This document shows positions 1-7,000 of a DNA stretch of 14,236 nucleotides, one piece after another. Origin of the DNA: Candidatus Bathyarchaeota archaeon (lineage in GTDB: Archaea > Thermoproteota > Bathyarchaeia > 40CM-2-53-6 > RBG-13-38-9); the NCBI GenBank assembly GCA_026394315.1, contig JAPKYM010000216.1, positions 1-14,236 on the forward strand. Direction: 5' to 3'. The notes beneath the pieces are model-generated. The model saw only the letters and a program-made list of their open reading frames with translations, was not told where the DNA came from and ran no database searches. Each line of letters begins with the position of its first letter. Positions within the stretch are counted from its first letter, which is position 1. The position numbers were made by a program, and so were the translations under genes.

Positions 1-375
1 TCTACCGATGCCTCTTTCTCTCAGCGAGGTGTCTCTTGCCGCTGCTGTTCCGATTCTATGTCGATATCCTAGGGCTTCTATGATATCATGTGTAATATTA
101 GCGCCAGTCGAAATTACTGCACTCAGGTAACCATCTAGGATGAGATCACGGATTATCCTTCTAAGACCGCCGGGCACCATTGGGCCGGCTAATGCGAGAA
201 AGCAAGTATATTTCTTGCCGAAGATCTCCTCAGCTATCTCAGTGGCTCGGGCAAATCTGCCAGCACCCAAGACACCCGCCTTATTCATCTCTTTCGCAAT
301 TTCTGTAAGTTTCATCCCATGCCATATCTTCATCTGGCCGACATAACGCGTCTCTCTTCGAGAAGTCGCAACCAT
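1..375 (-). CDS. dys: Deoxyhypusine synthase, N-terminal part (cut by window edge)
   Basis: Deoxyhypusine synthase moves the aminobutyl group of spermidine, using NAD, onto one lysine of aIF5A, the first step of hypusine formation in the cytosol. Only the first 125 residues are in the window. Family features seen are the N-terminal segment around GMKLTE, the stretch LGAGRFARATEIAEEIFG, the segment FLALAGPMVPGGLRRI, and the strongly diagnostic TGANITHDIIEALG followed by a conserved HRIGT. The catalytic lysine lies in the missing C-terminal part. The start is the ATG at 375-373: a stop lies in frame at 411-409 and there is no ATG, GTG or TTG between them. The gene begins 22 bases after the aIF5A stop on the same strand, so enzyme and substrate are probably co-transcribed. 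The reading frame is intact throughout. Confidence 0.93.
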   Translation of the reverse strand, partial: MVATSRRETRYVGQMKIWHGMKLTEIAKEMNKAGVLGAGRFARATEIAEEIFGKKYTCFLALAGPMVPGGLRRIIRDLILDGYLSAVISTGANITHDIIEALGYRHRIGTAAARDTSLRERGIGR

Positions 376-397
376 CTGGATGCTGCCGGCTTGAGTG

Positions 398-790
398 TTA
401 CTTTGTTCTCATTATTTTGATTCCAATGGACATCTTCCAATACTCAACCTTGACTCCCGAGTTGAGTTTGGAACTGAGTTCAGACTCTTTAGGCATAGGC
501 GTCTCAAAGGTCTCGTAGCTTTCGAGATCCATCATTTGAACCATATCGCCCATCACGGAGATTACTTGACCGCTTCGTTTCTCTATCACGGGAACTTCAA
601 TCTTGGCATCCACGGGACTGATGACATTCTTCTTCTGTTCCGTAAAGAGTCCTATTGCGACAATTCTAGCTTTGGCTGCGCCGTGCTTACCCGGCTTGCT
701 CTTCTCGTACTCTACAATTCGGCATGGCTCGTCATCTATGAGGATGTATTGGCCAACCTTTATGCTCCCTACGTCTACAGGTTTGCTCAT
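398..790 (-). CDS. eif5A: Translation factor aIF5A (hypusine-containing)
   Basis: aIF5A binds the ribosome and helps peptide-bond formation at difficult sequences such as polyproline; it works only when one lysine carries hypusine. The 130-residue protein has the usual family length. It has an N-terminal SH3-like barrel and a C-terminal OB fold. The modification loop SKPGKHGAAKARI is at residues 31-43, with Lys35 between Gly and His as the expected hypusine site. The frame stays open upstream to a possible start at 901, but the ATG at 790-788 begins MSKPVDVGSIKVGQY, which matches the family N-terminus and has a GAGGAAG-type ribosome-binding site about 10 bases upstream. Deoxyhypusine synthase follows 22 bases after the stop. 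The gene is divergent from NAD kinase. Confidence 0.96.
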   Translation of the reverse strand: MSKPVDVGSIKVGQYILIDDEPCRIVEYEKSKPGKHGAAKARIVAIGLFTEQKKNVISPVDAKIEVPVIEKRSGQVISVMGDMVQMMDLESYETFETPMPKESELSSKLNSGVKVEYWKMSIGIKIMRTK

Positions 791-919
791 CGAGATCTTC
801 CTCACGATTGTGGCTTTTCTACGCTCGCACAGGCTAAAAGACTTACCGATGACATAACATCTTAAGGTTAGGGGCGTAACTATAACTTCTAGCTCTTCCA
901 AGACGTGCAGGTGTAGACT
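791..919. promoter_or_regulatory. Divergent intergenic region between aIF5A and NAD kinase
   Basis: This 129-base region must hold promoters for both flanking genes. Toward NAD kinase there is a TATA-like ACTATAACTT at 880-889, about 31-40 bases before the TTG start, with a purine-rich segment upstream that could be a BRE. Toward aIF5A the best candidate is a weak CTTTTA at 839-834 on the minus strand, about 45 bases before its ATG. Neither matches a strong archaeal consensus; the assignment rests mainly on position. Confidence 0.35.
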
Positions 920-1762
920 TTGTTCAAAACTGTTGGGATCGTCCCTCGTCTCGACAATGCGGATGCTTTAGGATTAGCTATGAGTCTTTCTCGCTATCTG
1001 AGTTCTAAAAGAATCAGTGTTCTTCCTGAGATTGAATATGCAAGATTGAAGGATCTCGAGGGAGGCGTGTCGCTTTCTGAGATGAACGCTGACCTCATCG
1101 TTACCGTTGGCGGTGACGGAACCGTCCTCAAGACAAGTATGAGTATCCCGAGACCTGAAACTCCCATCCTGGCCATTAATATGGGCAGACGAGGATACTT
1201 GACAGAGGCCGAACCCGAGAATGCCCTTAAGGCTTTGGGAGAGTGCTTACTGAGCAACCATAGACTCGAGGAACACTCAAAGATCTCAGTATACTTCGAA
1301 GACAAGTTCTTGACTGATGGTCTCAATGAAGTGCTCATAACTCCCGCAGCAACATGGAAGATGCTGCACTTTGAGCTGAAGCGGGACGACCGGAAGCTCG
1401 TTGAGCAGAGAGCGGACGGTTTGATAATTGCTACACCAACAGGTTCAACTGCCCACGCACTATCCGCGGGCGGACCAGTTCTCGAGAATTCTCTTGACGC
1501 TTTGGTTGCTGTATTCATATGTCCGTCAGACTACGTTCGTTCACTCGTATTCTCTTTCACAGATGATCTGCACATAAAACTCAAGGATCCTAAGGTGAAG
1601 GCTGTTGCCACTGTTGATGGTCGCTACAACAAACAGTTACCTCCCCAAGGTTCTCTGACTATAAGGAAGTCCAAGAACAATGCCGTCTTCGTTAGATTGA
1701 ATTCCTCCTTCTCAATTCGAGGCTTGAAACGTTCCTCAAAAGTGGAACGGGAGAAGGGATGA
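920..1762 (+). CDS. nadK: NAD kinase (ATP/polyphosphate-NAD kinase)
   Basis: NAD kinase phosphorylates the 2'-hydroxyl of the adenosine ribose of NAD to make NADP, the only route to the NADP pool. The 280-residue protein has the family hallmarks in order: N-terminal VGIVPR, the phosphate-binding GGDGT at 64-68, NMGRRGYLTE at 87-96, the NE pair at 136-137, and DGLIIATPTGSTAHALSAGGP at 166-186. The start is a TTG at 920: an in-frame TAG at 914-916 lies just upstream, and this TTG puts the first beta-strand at the expected place. No strong ribosome-binding site is visible. The stop overlaps the Nob1 start as ATGA (1759-1762), implying translational coupling. An open frame on the opposite strand at 994-1518 is a shadow of this gene. 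Confidence 0.93.
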   Translation: MFKTVGIVPRLDNADALGLAMSLSRYLSSKRISVLPEIEYARLKDLEGGVSLSEMNADLIVTVGGDGTVLKTSMSIPRPETPILAINMGRRGYLTEAEPENALKALGECLLSNHRLEEHSKISVYFEDKFLTDGLNEVLITPAATWKMLHFELKRDDRKLVEQRADGLIIATPTGSTAHALSAGGPVLENSLDALVAVFICPSDYVRSLVFSFTDDLHIKLKDPKVKAVATVDGRYNKQLPPQGSLTIRKSKNNAVFVRLNSSFSIRGLKRSSKVEREKG

Positions 1763-2298
1763 ACGTCTACATACTCGACACTTCAGCCTTGGTAATGGGT
1801 GTCAACCCCTCAGCGATCAAGGGGGAGACGTATTCAGTTCCTGAAGTCGAGTTAGAGTTGCCACCAAGGAGTTTGGCAGCGCTGCGTTTTGCCACCTCTA
1901 GGGACAACAACGTGTTGCTAGTCAAGGCACCGCAACCGTCTTCATGTGAAGCTGTGTGGAGGGCCTCCCTGAAACTTGGGGAAGGCCCCGCTCTCTCGAA
2001 AGCGGACCTACAGATACTTGCCTTGGGTCTCGATCTGAGATTGACTGGGTTAAACCCAGTGATTGTCAGTGATGATTACGCTGTTCAGAATGTCGCGGGG
2101 CATCTTGGCATAAGTTACACTTTCCTCGCGGCGTTCGGGATAACCTATGAATTCAATTGGTCATTGTACTGTCCAGCGTGCTTCAGGAGATATCATCATA
2201 GCTATCTTGACCGCAAGTGCGAGGTGTGCGGAACCGAACTCAAGAGAAGGGTGCTGAAGAAGTATAGAAAAGTGGGCGGCCTGGATCAGGTAGCGTGA
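1759..2298 (+). CDS. nob1: Nob1-type PIN endoribonuclease with zinc ribbon (rRNA maturation)
   Basis: Nob1 cuts the small-subunit precursor rRNA to form the mature 3' end of 16S rRNA. The 179-residue protein has an N-terminal PIN domain and a C-terminal zinc ribbon, the standard Nob1 arrangement. Candidate metal-binding acids of the PIN domain are Asp7 in ILDTSAL, Glu29 in VPEVELE, Asp83 in SKADLQ and Asp105/106 in VSDDYAVQN. The ribbon uses Cys138/Cys141 and Cys154/Cys157 (CPAC and CEVC). The ATG lies inside the end of NAD kinase, with GAGAAGGG directly upstream as ribosome-binding site. A perfect 17-base palindrome lies inside the gene at 2044-2060. The link with NAD kinase looks like operon packing rather than shared function. 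Confidence 0.9.
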   Translation: MNVYILDTSALVMGVNPSAIKGETYSVPEVELELPPRSLAALRFATSRDNNVLLVKAPQPSSCEAVWRASLKLGEGPALSKADLQILALGLDLRLTGLNPVIVSDDYAVQNVAGHLGISYTFLAAFGITYEFNWSLYCPACFRRYHHSYLDRKCEVCGTELKRRVLKKYRKVGGLDQVA

Positions 2299-2594
2299 AT
2301 CTTGACTAGTCAACCGATCTCGCAATTGAGCGGTTCCCTGCAATCCACTTGTAAGGTATCTTTGATCTCGCTGCTATGCTAGCTCGCGCTGAGTCTACGT
2401 CTTCAATGTGTGAGTGCAGCCTGTACTGAGCTTGAGGAAAAGCCTTTTCTTAAAGAAATGCTGATTCTACATTCAGGAAGTAGCACTATTGAACTCATCC
2501 TCCTACAGCATAGTCGTTCCCATGCTGCGTGAACCGAGGATCCTGGCCTAGTTCTTAGAGTGCTTAGTAAATTCAAGCTGCGGGAGGCGAAGGC
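2299..2594. other. Gene-free 296-base interval with short palindromes
   Basis: I find no convincing coding frame on either strand; all six frames are broken by stops. I also see no tRNA T-loop, SRP helix-8 motif, RNase P conserved region or clear box C/D pair. It holds a perfect 12-base palindrome at 2302-2313 right after the nob1 stop, two overlapping inverted repeats at 2437-2458, and CAGCAT/ATGCTG arms at 2506-2511 and 2522-2527. The promoter of the DUF655 operon is probably here. TCTTAAAG near 2449 and GCTTAGTAAA at 2562-2571 are possible but weak TATA boxes. In many other archaea the genes before DUF655 are rpl21e and rpoF; neither is present here. Confidence 0.5.
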
Positions 2595-3221
2595 ATGTCA
2601 ATTCCTACGAAACAATACGGAGAGAGAAGGCTGGAACACAGAGATCCCGAGTATGAAGCCACCGTCAAGAGAACATATGAGGAGTATGCCTATGTGCTTG
2701 ATTTTCTGCCAACAGGAATATCTTCACATGACCGACATAGACATTTTGCTGCCCCAACTGTTCAAGTAGTTGGGGAAGAGTATTTCACACTACTCGAGTT
2801 GGAGCTCAAGCCCGGCACTGACGTAGCTCTCCACGAGATATTATACGTTGGAAGAGATAAGCGGGACAAAGTCGAAAGGATCATCGGAAGAATAAGCTAC
2901 GATGAATTGACAGCCACAGCAAAGGTCGAGCTTCCCTCTATGCTTGAGGAGCTAGTTGAAAAACGCGAGACTCACTTTGTAGATTTTTTCAACAGAGCAC
3001 AGCCGATAACCCCAAGAATGCATGCTCTCGAACTCCTACCTGGGATAGGCAAGAAATCCATGTGGCATATAATAGATACCAGAGAGAAGAAGCCTTTTGC
3101 AAGTTTCAATGACGTTCACCTGAGAGCTGGAATAACTTTCCCTGCAAAGTATATTGCAAAAAGGATTACTGAAGAACTGACCGGCGAGTCGAAATACCGA
3201 CTATTCGTAAGGGGAACTTGA
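2595..3221 (+). CDS. DUF655 family protein with helix-hairpin-helix (putative nucleic-acid binding)
   Basis: This is an archaeal DUF655 protein of unknown exact role, usually encoded next to ksgA and thought to bind RNA or DNA. The 208-residue sequence shows EEYAYVLDFLPTG at 29-41, a beta-rich N-terminal part (EEYFTLLELE at 61-70, then LYVGRDKRDK at 83-92), and a helix-hairpin-helix signature LELLPGIGKKSMW at 145-157, followed by FASFNDVHLR. The ATG at 2595 has a good ribosome-binding site, GGAGG at 2583-2587, seven bases upstream. The C-terminus (YRLFVRG) looks complete. Its stop touches the next gene: TGA at 3219-3221 shares a base with an ATG at 3221, while the ksgA frame proper begins at 3225. 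Its conserved place beside ksgA suggests a part in ribosome assembly, which is inference. Confidence 0.82.
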   Translation: MSIPTKQYGERRLEHRDPEYEATVKRTYEEYAYVLDFLPTGISSHDRHRHFAAPTVQVVGEEYFTLLELELKPGTDVALHEILYVGRDKRDKVERIIGRISYDELTATAKVELPSMLEELVEKRETHFVDFFNRAQPITPRMHALELLPGIGKKSMWHIIDTREKKPFASFNDVHLRAGITFPAKYIAKRITEELTGESKYRLFVRGT

Positions 3222-3224
3222 TGT

Positions 3225-3899
3225 GTGGAAGAACCTTTCCGTCCTATTACACTGACCGAGTTTCTGCAGGCGAAGGCAAGAAAGGTCATTGCGATAGAGA
3301 AAGATCCTAAGTTGGTCGAACTACTTTACAGAAGATTTGCGAACAATCCCAAGGTCGAGATTATTCATGGCGATATACTAAAGACAGATCTCCCATACTG
3401 TGACAAAGTCGTGGCAACCCCGCCATACAATATTTCCTCCAAACTACTTTTCGTGCTTCTGAAGGGAAACTTCAGGGTAATTGTCTTGACACTCCAAAAG
3501 GAATTCGCTGAGAGGCTGATTGCCAAACCTGGAACTAGCAACTACGGCAGACTAACAGTCATGATTAACCACAGCGCATACCCAGAGATCTTGGACCATA
3601 TCTCAAGAGAAGCCTTCAGACCAAAACCCAAGGTCGACTCAGCAATAGTGAGAATTACACTTCACTATCTGAAGAAAAGGCTTGATGAAGTTGTATTCAC
3701 AGACCTAGTTAGAGGATTGTTCACTCAAAGAAGAAGAAACCTACGCAGCTCACTAAGACACTATTTTGATCAGAGAGGTCGGTCTTTACCTAAAGAACTC
3801 ACTGATTCAGAAATTCCTGAAAAAAGAGTCTATCAAGTCTCTTTAGAAGAATTTGAGATTCTGGCGCAGAGGCTAACTCCCATGTTAGCACCTCAATAG
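3225..3899 (+). CDS. ksgA: 16S rRNA dimethyladenosine transferase (KsgA/Dim1), N-terminally truncated
   Basis: KsgA/Dim1 dimethylates two adjacent adenosines near the 3' end of 16S rRNA. The 224-residue product is clearly this family from residue 9 on: LTEFLQAKARKVIAIEKD (motif II acid at 25), GDIL at 49-52, the active-site TPPYNISS at 65-72, YGRLTV, FRPKPKVDSAIV at 131-142, and FTQRRRNLR at 166-174. Missing are the first roughly 50 residues of the family, including the GQHFL segment, and the glycine-rich SAM motif I (LEIGxGxG), where this protein reads EEPFRPI. Full-length relatives are about 265-280 residues. The GTG at 3225 is the first start in this frame; AGGGG lies upstream, but its spacing fits the out-of-frame ATG at 3221 better. 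A real or technical deletion or frameshift near 3221-3250 is likely. As it stands the enzyme would lack part of its SAM pocket. Confidence 0.85.
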   Translation: MEEPFRPITLTEFLQAKARKVIAIEKDPKLVELLYRRFANNPKVEIIHGDILKTDLPYCDKVVATPPYNISSKLLFVLLKGNFRVIVLTLQKEFAERLIAKPGTSNYGRLTVMINHSAYPEILDHISREAFRPKPKVDSAIVRITLHYLKKRLDEVVFTDLVRGLFTQRRRNLRSSLRHYFDQRGRSLPKELTDSEIPEKRVYQVSLEEFEILAQRLTPMLAPQ

Positions 3900-3930
3900 A
3901 AGGACCATACCAAGATTTCAGTGAAGACTA

Positions 3931-4656
3931 TTGAAGATCCGTGTAGTCCTCGTAGAACCAGAGCATGACGGAAACATAGGACTTATCGCACGTTCCATGA
4001 AGAACTTTGGATATGAAGACCTTTGGATTGTAAAACCTAGAGCCGAATTGGGCATCGGGGCAACAATGCTGGCCAGTCATGCGCAAGACCTACTGGCCAA
4101 GGCAAGAGTAGTCTCAGATCTCGATGAAGCACTAAAGAGCTGCGACTATGCTGTCGCAACCACAGCGATCGTCGGTAAGAGTCCTTCAAATCTGATTAGG
4201 AAATCTATTACCCTTAGAGAATTTGCTGAGAAAGCTGCAGAAGCAAGAGGCAAACTTGCCATACTCTTCGGCAGAGAGAGCAAAGGCCTAACTAACATGG
4301 AGATATCAAGATGCGAACTAGTGGTAAACATACCGACAGATATCAGATATAGAACTCTCAATGTTGCAGCAGCTGTAGCCATTACACTCTACGAACTCCG
4401 CACCACTAGGAAAAAATTGACTGGCCAGTTTGATATGGCTGATCAAGAAGCAAGAGAGAGATTACTGGAGATGTTCGAGGAACTCTCAAGAAGCGTTAAT
4501 CTTCCTAGACATAGAATTCCACTCATCAGACGGGCCCTAAGCAATGTGATCTCACGCAGCCTAATTTCGCGGCGGGAAGCAAGCCTTATCGCAGGCGTTA
4601 TCAGGAAAGCCAGAGACAGGAGCAGACTTCTGGAGCAAGCCGGTGGAGGACCATGA
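3931..4656 (+). CDS. trmJ: TrmJ-like SPOUT tRNA 2'-O-methyltransferase
   Basis: This is a SpoU/TrmH-class methyltransferase of the TrmJ subgroup, which places a 2'-O-methyl group at tRNA position 32. The 241-residue protein shows SPOUT motif 1 (HDGNIGLIARSMKNFGY, 12-28, with Asn15 and Arg21), motif 2 (LFGRESKGLTN, 112-122) and motif 3 (IPTDIRYRTLNVAAAVAITLYEL, 134-156, with Asn144). These form the trefoil knot and SAM site; the C-terminal helical extension is also typical. Motif 3 usually carries SLN; here it is TLN. The start is the TTG at 3931: an in-frame TGA lies three codons upstream and no other start precedes motif 1. It follows ksgA by 31 bases, making a methyltransferase pair. Whether tRNA or rRNA is the target cannot be settled from sequence alone. 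Confidence 0.85.
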   Translation: MKIRVVLVEPEHDGNIGLIARSMKNFGYEDLWIVKPRAELGIGATMLASHAQDLLAKARVVSDLDEALKSCDYAVATTAIVGKSPSNLIRKSITLREFAEKAAEARGKLAILFGRESKGLTNMEISRCELVVNIPTDIRYRTLNVAAAVAITLYELRTTRKKLTGQFDMADQEARERLLEMFEELSRSVNLPRHRIPLIRRALSNVISRSLISRREASLIAGVIRKARDRSRLLEQAGGGP

Positions 4657-4685
4657 GACCCATTAGTGACGGCTTCTCGTGGATG

Positions 4686-4693
4686 TTTAAATA
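4686..4693 (+). promoter_or_regulatory. TATA box for the L10e operon
   Basis: TTTAAATA at 4686-4693 is a good archaeal TATA box about 38-45 bases before the L10e ATG. Transcription would be expected to start about 25 bases downstream, near 4716, leaving a leader of roughly 15 bases. It lies in the 74-base gap after trmJ. Confidence 0.6.
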
Positions 4694-4730
4694 AGAGCGG
4701 AAAGACATTCATGCAAAGCGGCGAGCAAAA

Positions 4731-5246
4731 ATGAAGGCAAGAAACTACAGATCATCAAGAGGCCAAGCATACACAAGGCATAAGTACATTCATGGTTCGC
4801 CAACGGTTAAGGTATCGAAATTTGTAATGGGCAGTTCAGGGAACTATGAATACAAGGCTACACTGATTTCCCAAGGCCATTTGCAGATACGCCACAACGC
4901 TATAGAGGCTGCTAGAATCGCTGCCAACAAAGTTCTAACCGACCAACTCGGAGAGACAGGTTACCTTTTGCATATCAGGATATTCCCTCATATCATCCTT
5001 CGAGAGAACAAAATGATAGCTACTGCTGGCGCAGACAGGCTGCAAGAGGGCATGCGCCGAGCCTTTGGAAAGCCCACCAGTAGAGCTGCAAGAGTAAGAC
5101 AAGGTCAAGAAGTGATGGATGTCTACGTGAACGAGAGCGCTCTGAAGATTGCTCAAAATGCGCTGGCTGAGTCTGCAAAGAAGCTGCCTATGCCATGCAA
5201 GATTGCCGTTGAGAGAATTGCTGCGACCCAGGAAGTAGCTGCTTAG
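4731..5246 (+). CDS. rpl10e: Large-subunit ribosomal protein L10e (uL16)
   Basis: L10e, the archaeal/eukaryotic counterpart of bacterial L16, sits near the peptidyl transferase centre and the 5S region of the large subunit. The 171-residue protein is full length. It begins with MKARNYRSSRGQAYTRHKYIHGSP, then HNAIEAARIAANKVL at 55-69, HIRIFPHIILRENKM at 81-95 (the conserved basic segment), and GADRLQEGMRRAFGKP at 99-114. The ATG at 4731 is preceded by AAAA with no obvious Shine-Dalgarno, which fits a short-leader transcript from the TATA box at 4686. Dph2 starts 46 bases after its stop and may be read from the same transcript. Confidence 0.96.
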   Translation: MKARNYRSSRGQAYTRHKYIHGSPTVKVSKFVMGSSGNYEYKATLISQGHLQIRHNAIEAARIAANKVLTDQLGETGYLLHIRIFPHIILRENKMIATAGADRLQEGMRRAFGKPTSRAARVRQGQEVMDVYVNESALKIAQNALAESAKKLPMPCKIAVERIAATQEVAA

Positions 5247-5292
5247 ACAGATTCATGAGTATTCTCAACCTCGCACGCCCATCAAGCAGAGA

Positions 5293-6318
5293 GTGTGGAC
5301 CGAGATTAAGTGTCAGTCTTTGACCTCCTACGACCTTGACGTCGACATCTTGATTAGCGAAATAATGAAACGTAAAGCACGACGAATACTAATTCAGCTT
5401 CCTGACGGACTGAAAACTCAAGCAATTGAACTCTCAAAGACTATTGAAGGAAAGACATCATCAGAGGTCTTTTTGTCTTCTGGAGCATGCTACGGAGGAT
5501 GCGATGTAGCAGTTGATCAGGCAAGGCTATTGCACGCTGACTTGATAGTCCACTACGGCCACTCAAGGTTCGTAGCCATCAATGATCCTCAAATAGTATT
5601 CCTAGACGCGAAAGCTAAGCTTGATTTGATCCCTATCCTCAAGAAAGCAGAGAATGAACTGTCAAATTGGACGAAGATTGGTCTATCAACAACGATTCAA
5701 CATCTGAATGAGCTTGAGATCGTCAAAGAATACCTCAGCACCCTAGGAAAGAAGGTAACCATCACACCCAAAACTGAAAGCATTACGCATAGCGGACAGA
5801 TAATTGGATGCGACTATACCCCATTGAAGGCGATAGATGGAGAAATCGAGGTCTTCCTCATCATCGGAAGCAAGTTTCACGGTCTAGGCGCCTCGATTGC
5901 CACCAAGAAACCTGTGATCCTGGCAGACCCATACGCAAACGAAGTAGTCAACATGGCCAGAATGAAAAACATCACCGTCTTGCAGCGATACGCTGCAATC
6001 GATAAAGCCCGCCATGCTCAGAAATTTGCAGTAATACTGGGAACCAAACCCGGTCAATATGACCTCAAAGAAGCCACAAGACTCAAGAAAATGCTGACTG
6101 CCAAAGGCAAGACCGCATCAATAATAGTGGCAGATGAGATCCGGCCAGATTCCCTGGAGAACTTTACGGATGTTCAGGCCTTCATCAATACAGCCTGTCC
6201 TAGGATCGCAGTTGATGATGCTGAAAGGCTCACAAAACCCATTTTGCTACCCAGAGAGGCCCTAGTGGCCATCGGCGAATTGACGTGGGAGAACATACTC
6301 GACCAAGGCTTGCTCTAG
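5293..6318 (+). CDS. dph2: Diphthamide synthase radical-SAM-type subunit Dph2
   Basis: Dph2 carries out the first step of diphthamide formation, transferring the 3-amino-3-carboxypropyl group of SAM to a histidine of elongation factor 2 through an unusual [4Fe-4S] radical mechanism. In archaea it acts as a homodimer. The 341-residue protein has three repeated domains, each giving one cluster cysteine: Cys70 in ACYGGCD, Cys173 in IIGCDYT and Cys302 in NTACPRIAVDD. A further Cys66 lies beside the first. RILIQLPDGLK at 31-41 is the typical N-terminal strand. The start is the GTG at 5293: the frame is open back to the L10e TAG, with no ATG, GTG or TTG between. The spacing to neighbours is short on both sides, so it is probably in an operon with L10e and the METTL5-like gene. 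Confidence 0.93.
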   Translation: MWTEIKCQSLTSYDLDVDILISEIMKRKARRILIQLPDGLKTQAIELSKTIEGKTSSEVFLSSGACYGGCDVAVDQARLLHADLIVHYGHSRFVAINDPQIVFLDAKAKLDLIPILKKAENELSNWTKIGLSTTIQHLNELEIVKEYLSTLGKKVTITPKTESITHSGQIIGCDYTPLKAIDGEIEVFLIIGSKFHGLGASIATKKPVILADPYANEVVNMARMKNITVLQRYAAIDKARHAQKFAVILGTKPGQYDLKEATRLKKMLTAKGKTASIIVADEIRPDSLENFTDVQAFINTACPRIAVDDAERLTKPILLPREALVAIGELTWENILDQGLL

Positions 6319-6352
6319 GAACATAAAGAGTCGAAGATAAGGAAACTATCCA

Positions 6353-6964
6353 ATGATCCGGAGAAAGGAACTGGAGATTGCTCTTGATAGACTAGCCCCC
6401 CACTCCCAACCTAAGGTCTGGCTGGAACAGTACACAATACCTTCGCAGACTGCCGCTGAGATGCTTCTCATAGCTTCGACTAACAAAGACATTCCTAACA
6501 AGACCGTCGTAGATCTTGGATGTGGCACGGGTAGACTGGCAATTGGATCACATATCCTAGGAGCTAAAGAAGTCACTGCCGTAGACATAGATCCAACATC
6601 CATCCAGACTGCAAAGGAAAATGCTCGAAGCCTCGGGAAAGAGAGAAGCATACAATGGATCAATTCTGACATAGACATAATCGAAGGATCCTTCGACACC
6701 GTAGTGATGAACCCTCCCTTCGGAACCAGAAATAGACACGCCGACAGGAGATTCCTTCTGAAGGCTCTATCTATAGCCAACATGATTTATTCTCTACACA
6801 AACGGACGACAAGGCCCTACTTACTGAAGCTCATGAAAGACAACTCAGGCAACTTAGAGGCTCTCTACGAAATGCAACTTCAGATACCGCGAACATATGA
6901 TTTTCACAGCAAGAAGAGATATAATGTTGAGGTTGACCTGCACGTCCTGAGATCTAAAACGTAG
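6353..6964 (+). CDS. METTL5-like rRNA adenine N6-methyltransferase
   Basis: This SAM-dependent Rossmann-fold methyltransferase resembles eukaryotic METTL5, which makes one m6A in small-subunit rRNA. Over 203 residues it shows WLEQYTIPSQTAAEML at 23-38, motif I VVDLGCGTGRLAIG at 52-65, the acidic loop VDIDP at 77-81, and the catalytic NPPFGT at 120-125, the N6-adenine-type NPPF followed by GT that marks the METTL5 group. The ATG at 6353 follows AAGGAAAC, a modest ribosome-binding site. The gap after Dph2 is 34 bases. METTL5 works with a Trm112 partner; no Trm112-like gene is in the window. The enzyme class is well supported; the exact rRNA site is inferred from family membership. Confidence 0.85.
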   Translation: MIRRKELEIALDRLAPHSQPKVWLEQYTIPSQTAAEMLLIASTNKDIPNKTVVDLGCGTGRLAIGSHILGAKEVTAVDIDPTSIQTAKENARSLGKERSIQWINSDIDIIEGSFDTVVMNPPFGTRNRHADRRFLLKALSIANMIYSLHKRTTRPYLLKLMKDNSGNLEALYEMQLQIPRTYDFHSKKRYNVEVDLHVLRSKT

Positions 6965-7000
6965 GCGGGCAAAAGGATTAGGTCCTCGCAAAAGCAAACA

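Noticed and set aside
395..865. Open frame of 156 codons on the plus strand
   Set aside because: It lies antisense to aIF5A, resembles no family, and the aIF5A frame matches its family residue by residue.
994..1518. Open frame of 174 codons on the minus strand
   Set aside because: It is antisense to the conserved NAD kinase core (GGDGT through the GSTAHALSAGG segment) and has low-complexity Ser-rich composition typical of shadows.
2299..2594. tRNA, SRP RNA, RNase P RNA or box C/D RNA in the long gap
   Set aside because: A GGTTCCC near 2332 and a GAGGAAAAGCC near 2434 look superficially like a T-loop and an RNase P motif, but no matching acceptor stem, helix 8, second conserved region or box C/D pair is present.
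3221..3310. ATG at 3221 as the ksgA start, with well-spaced AGGGG
   Set aside because: That frame runs only 29 codons to a TAA and does not match KsgA. It may mark the original start before a deletion or frameshift, noted in the ksgA finding.
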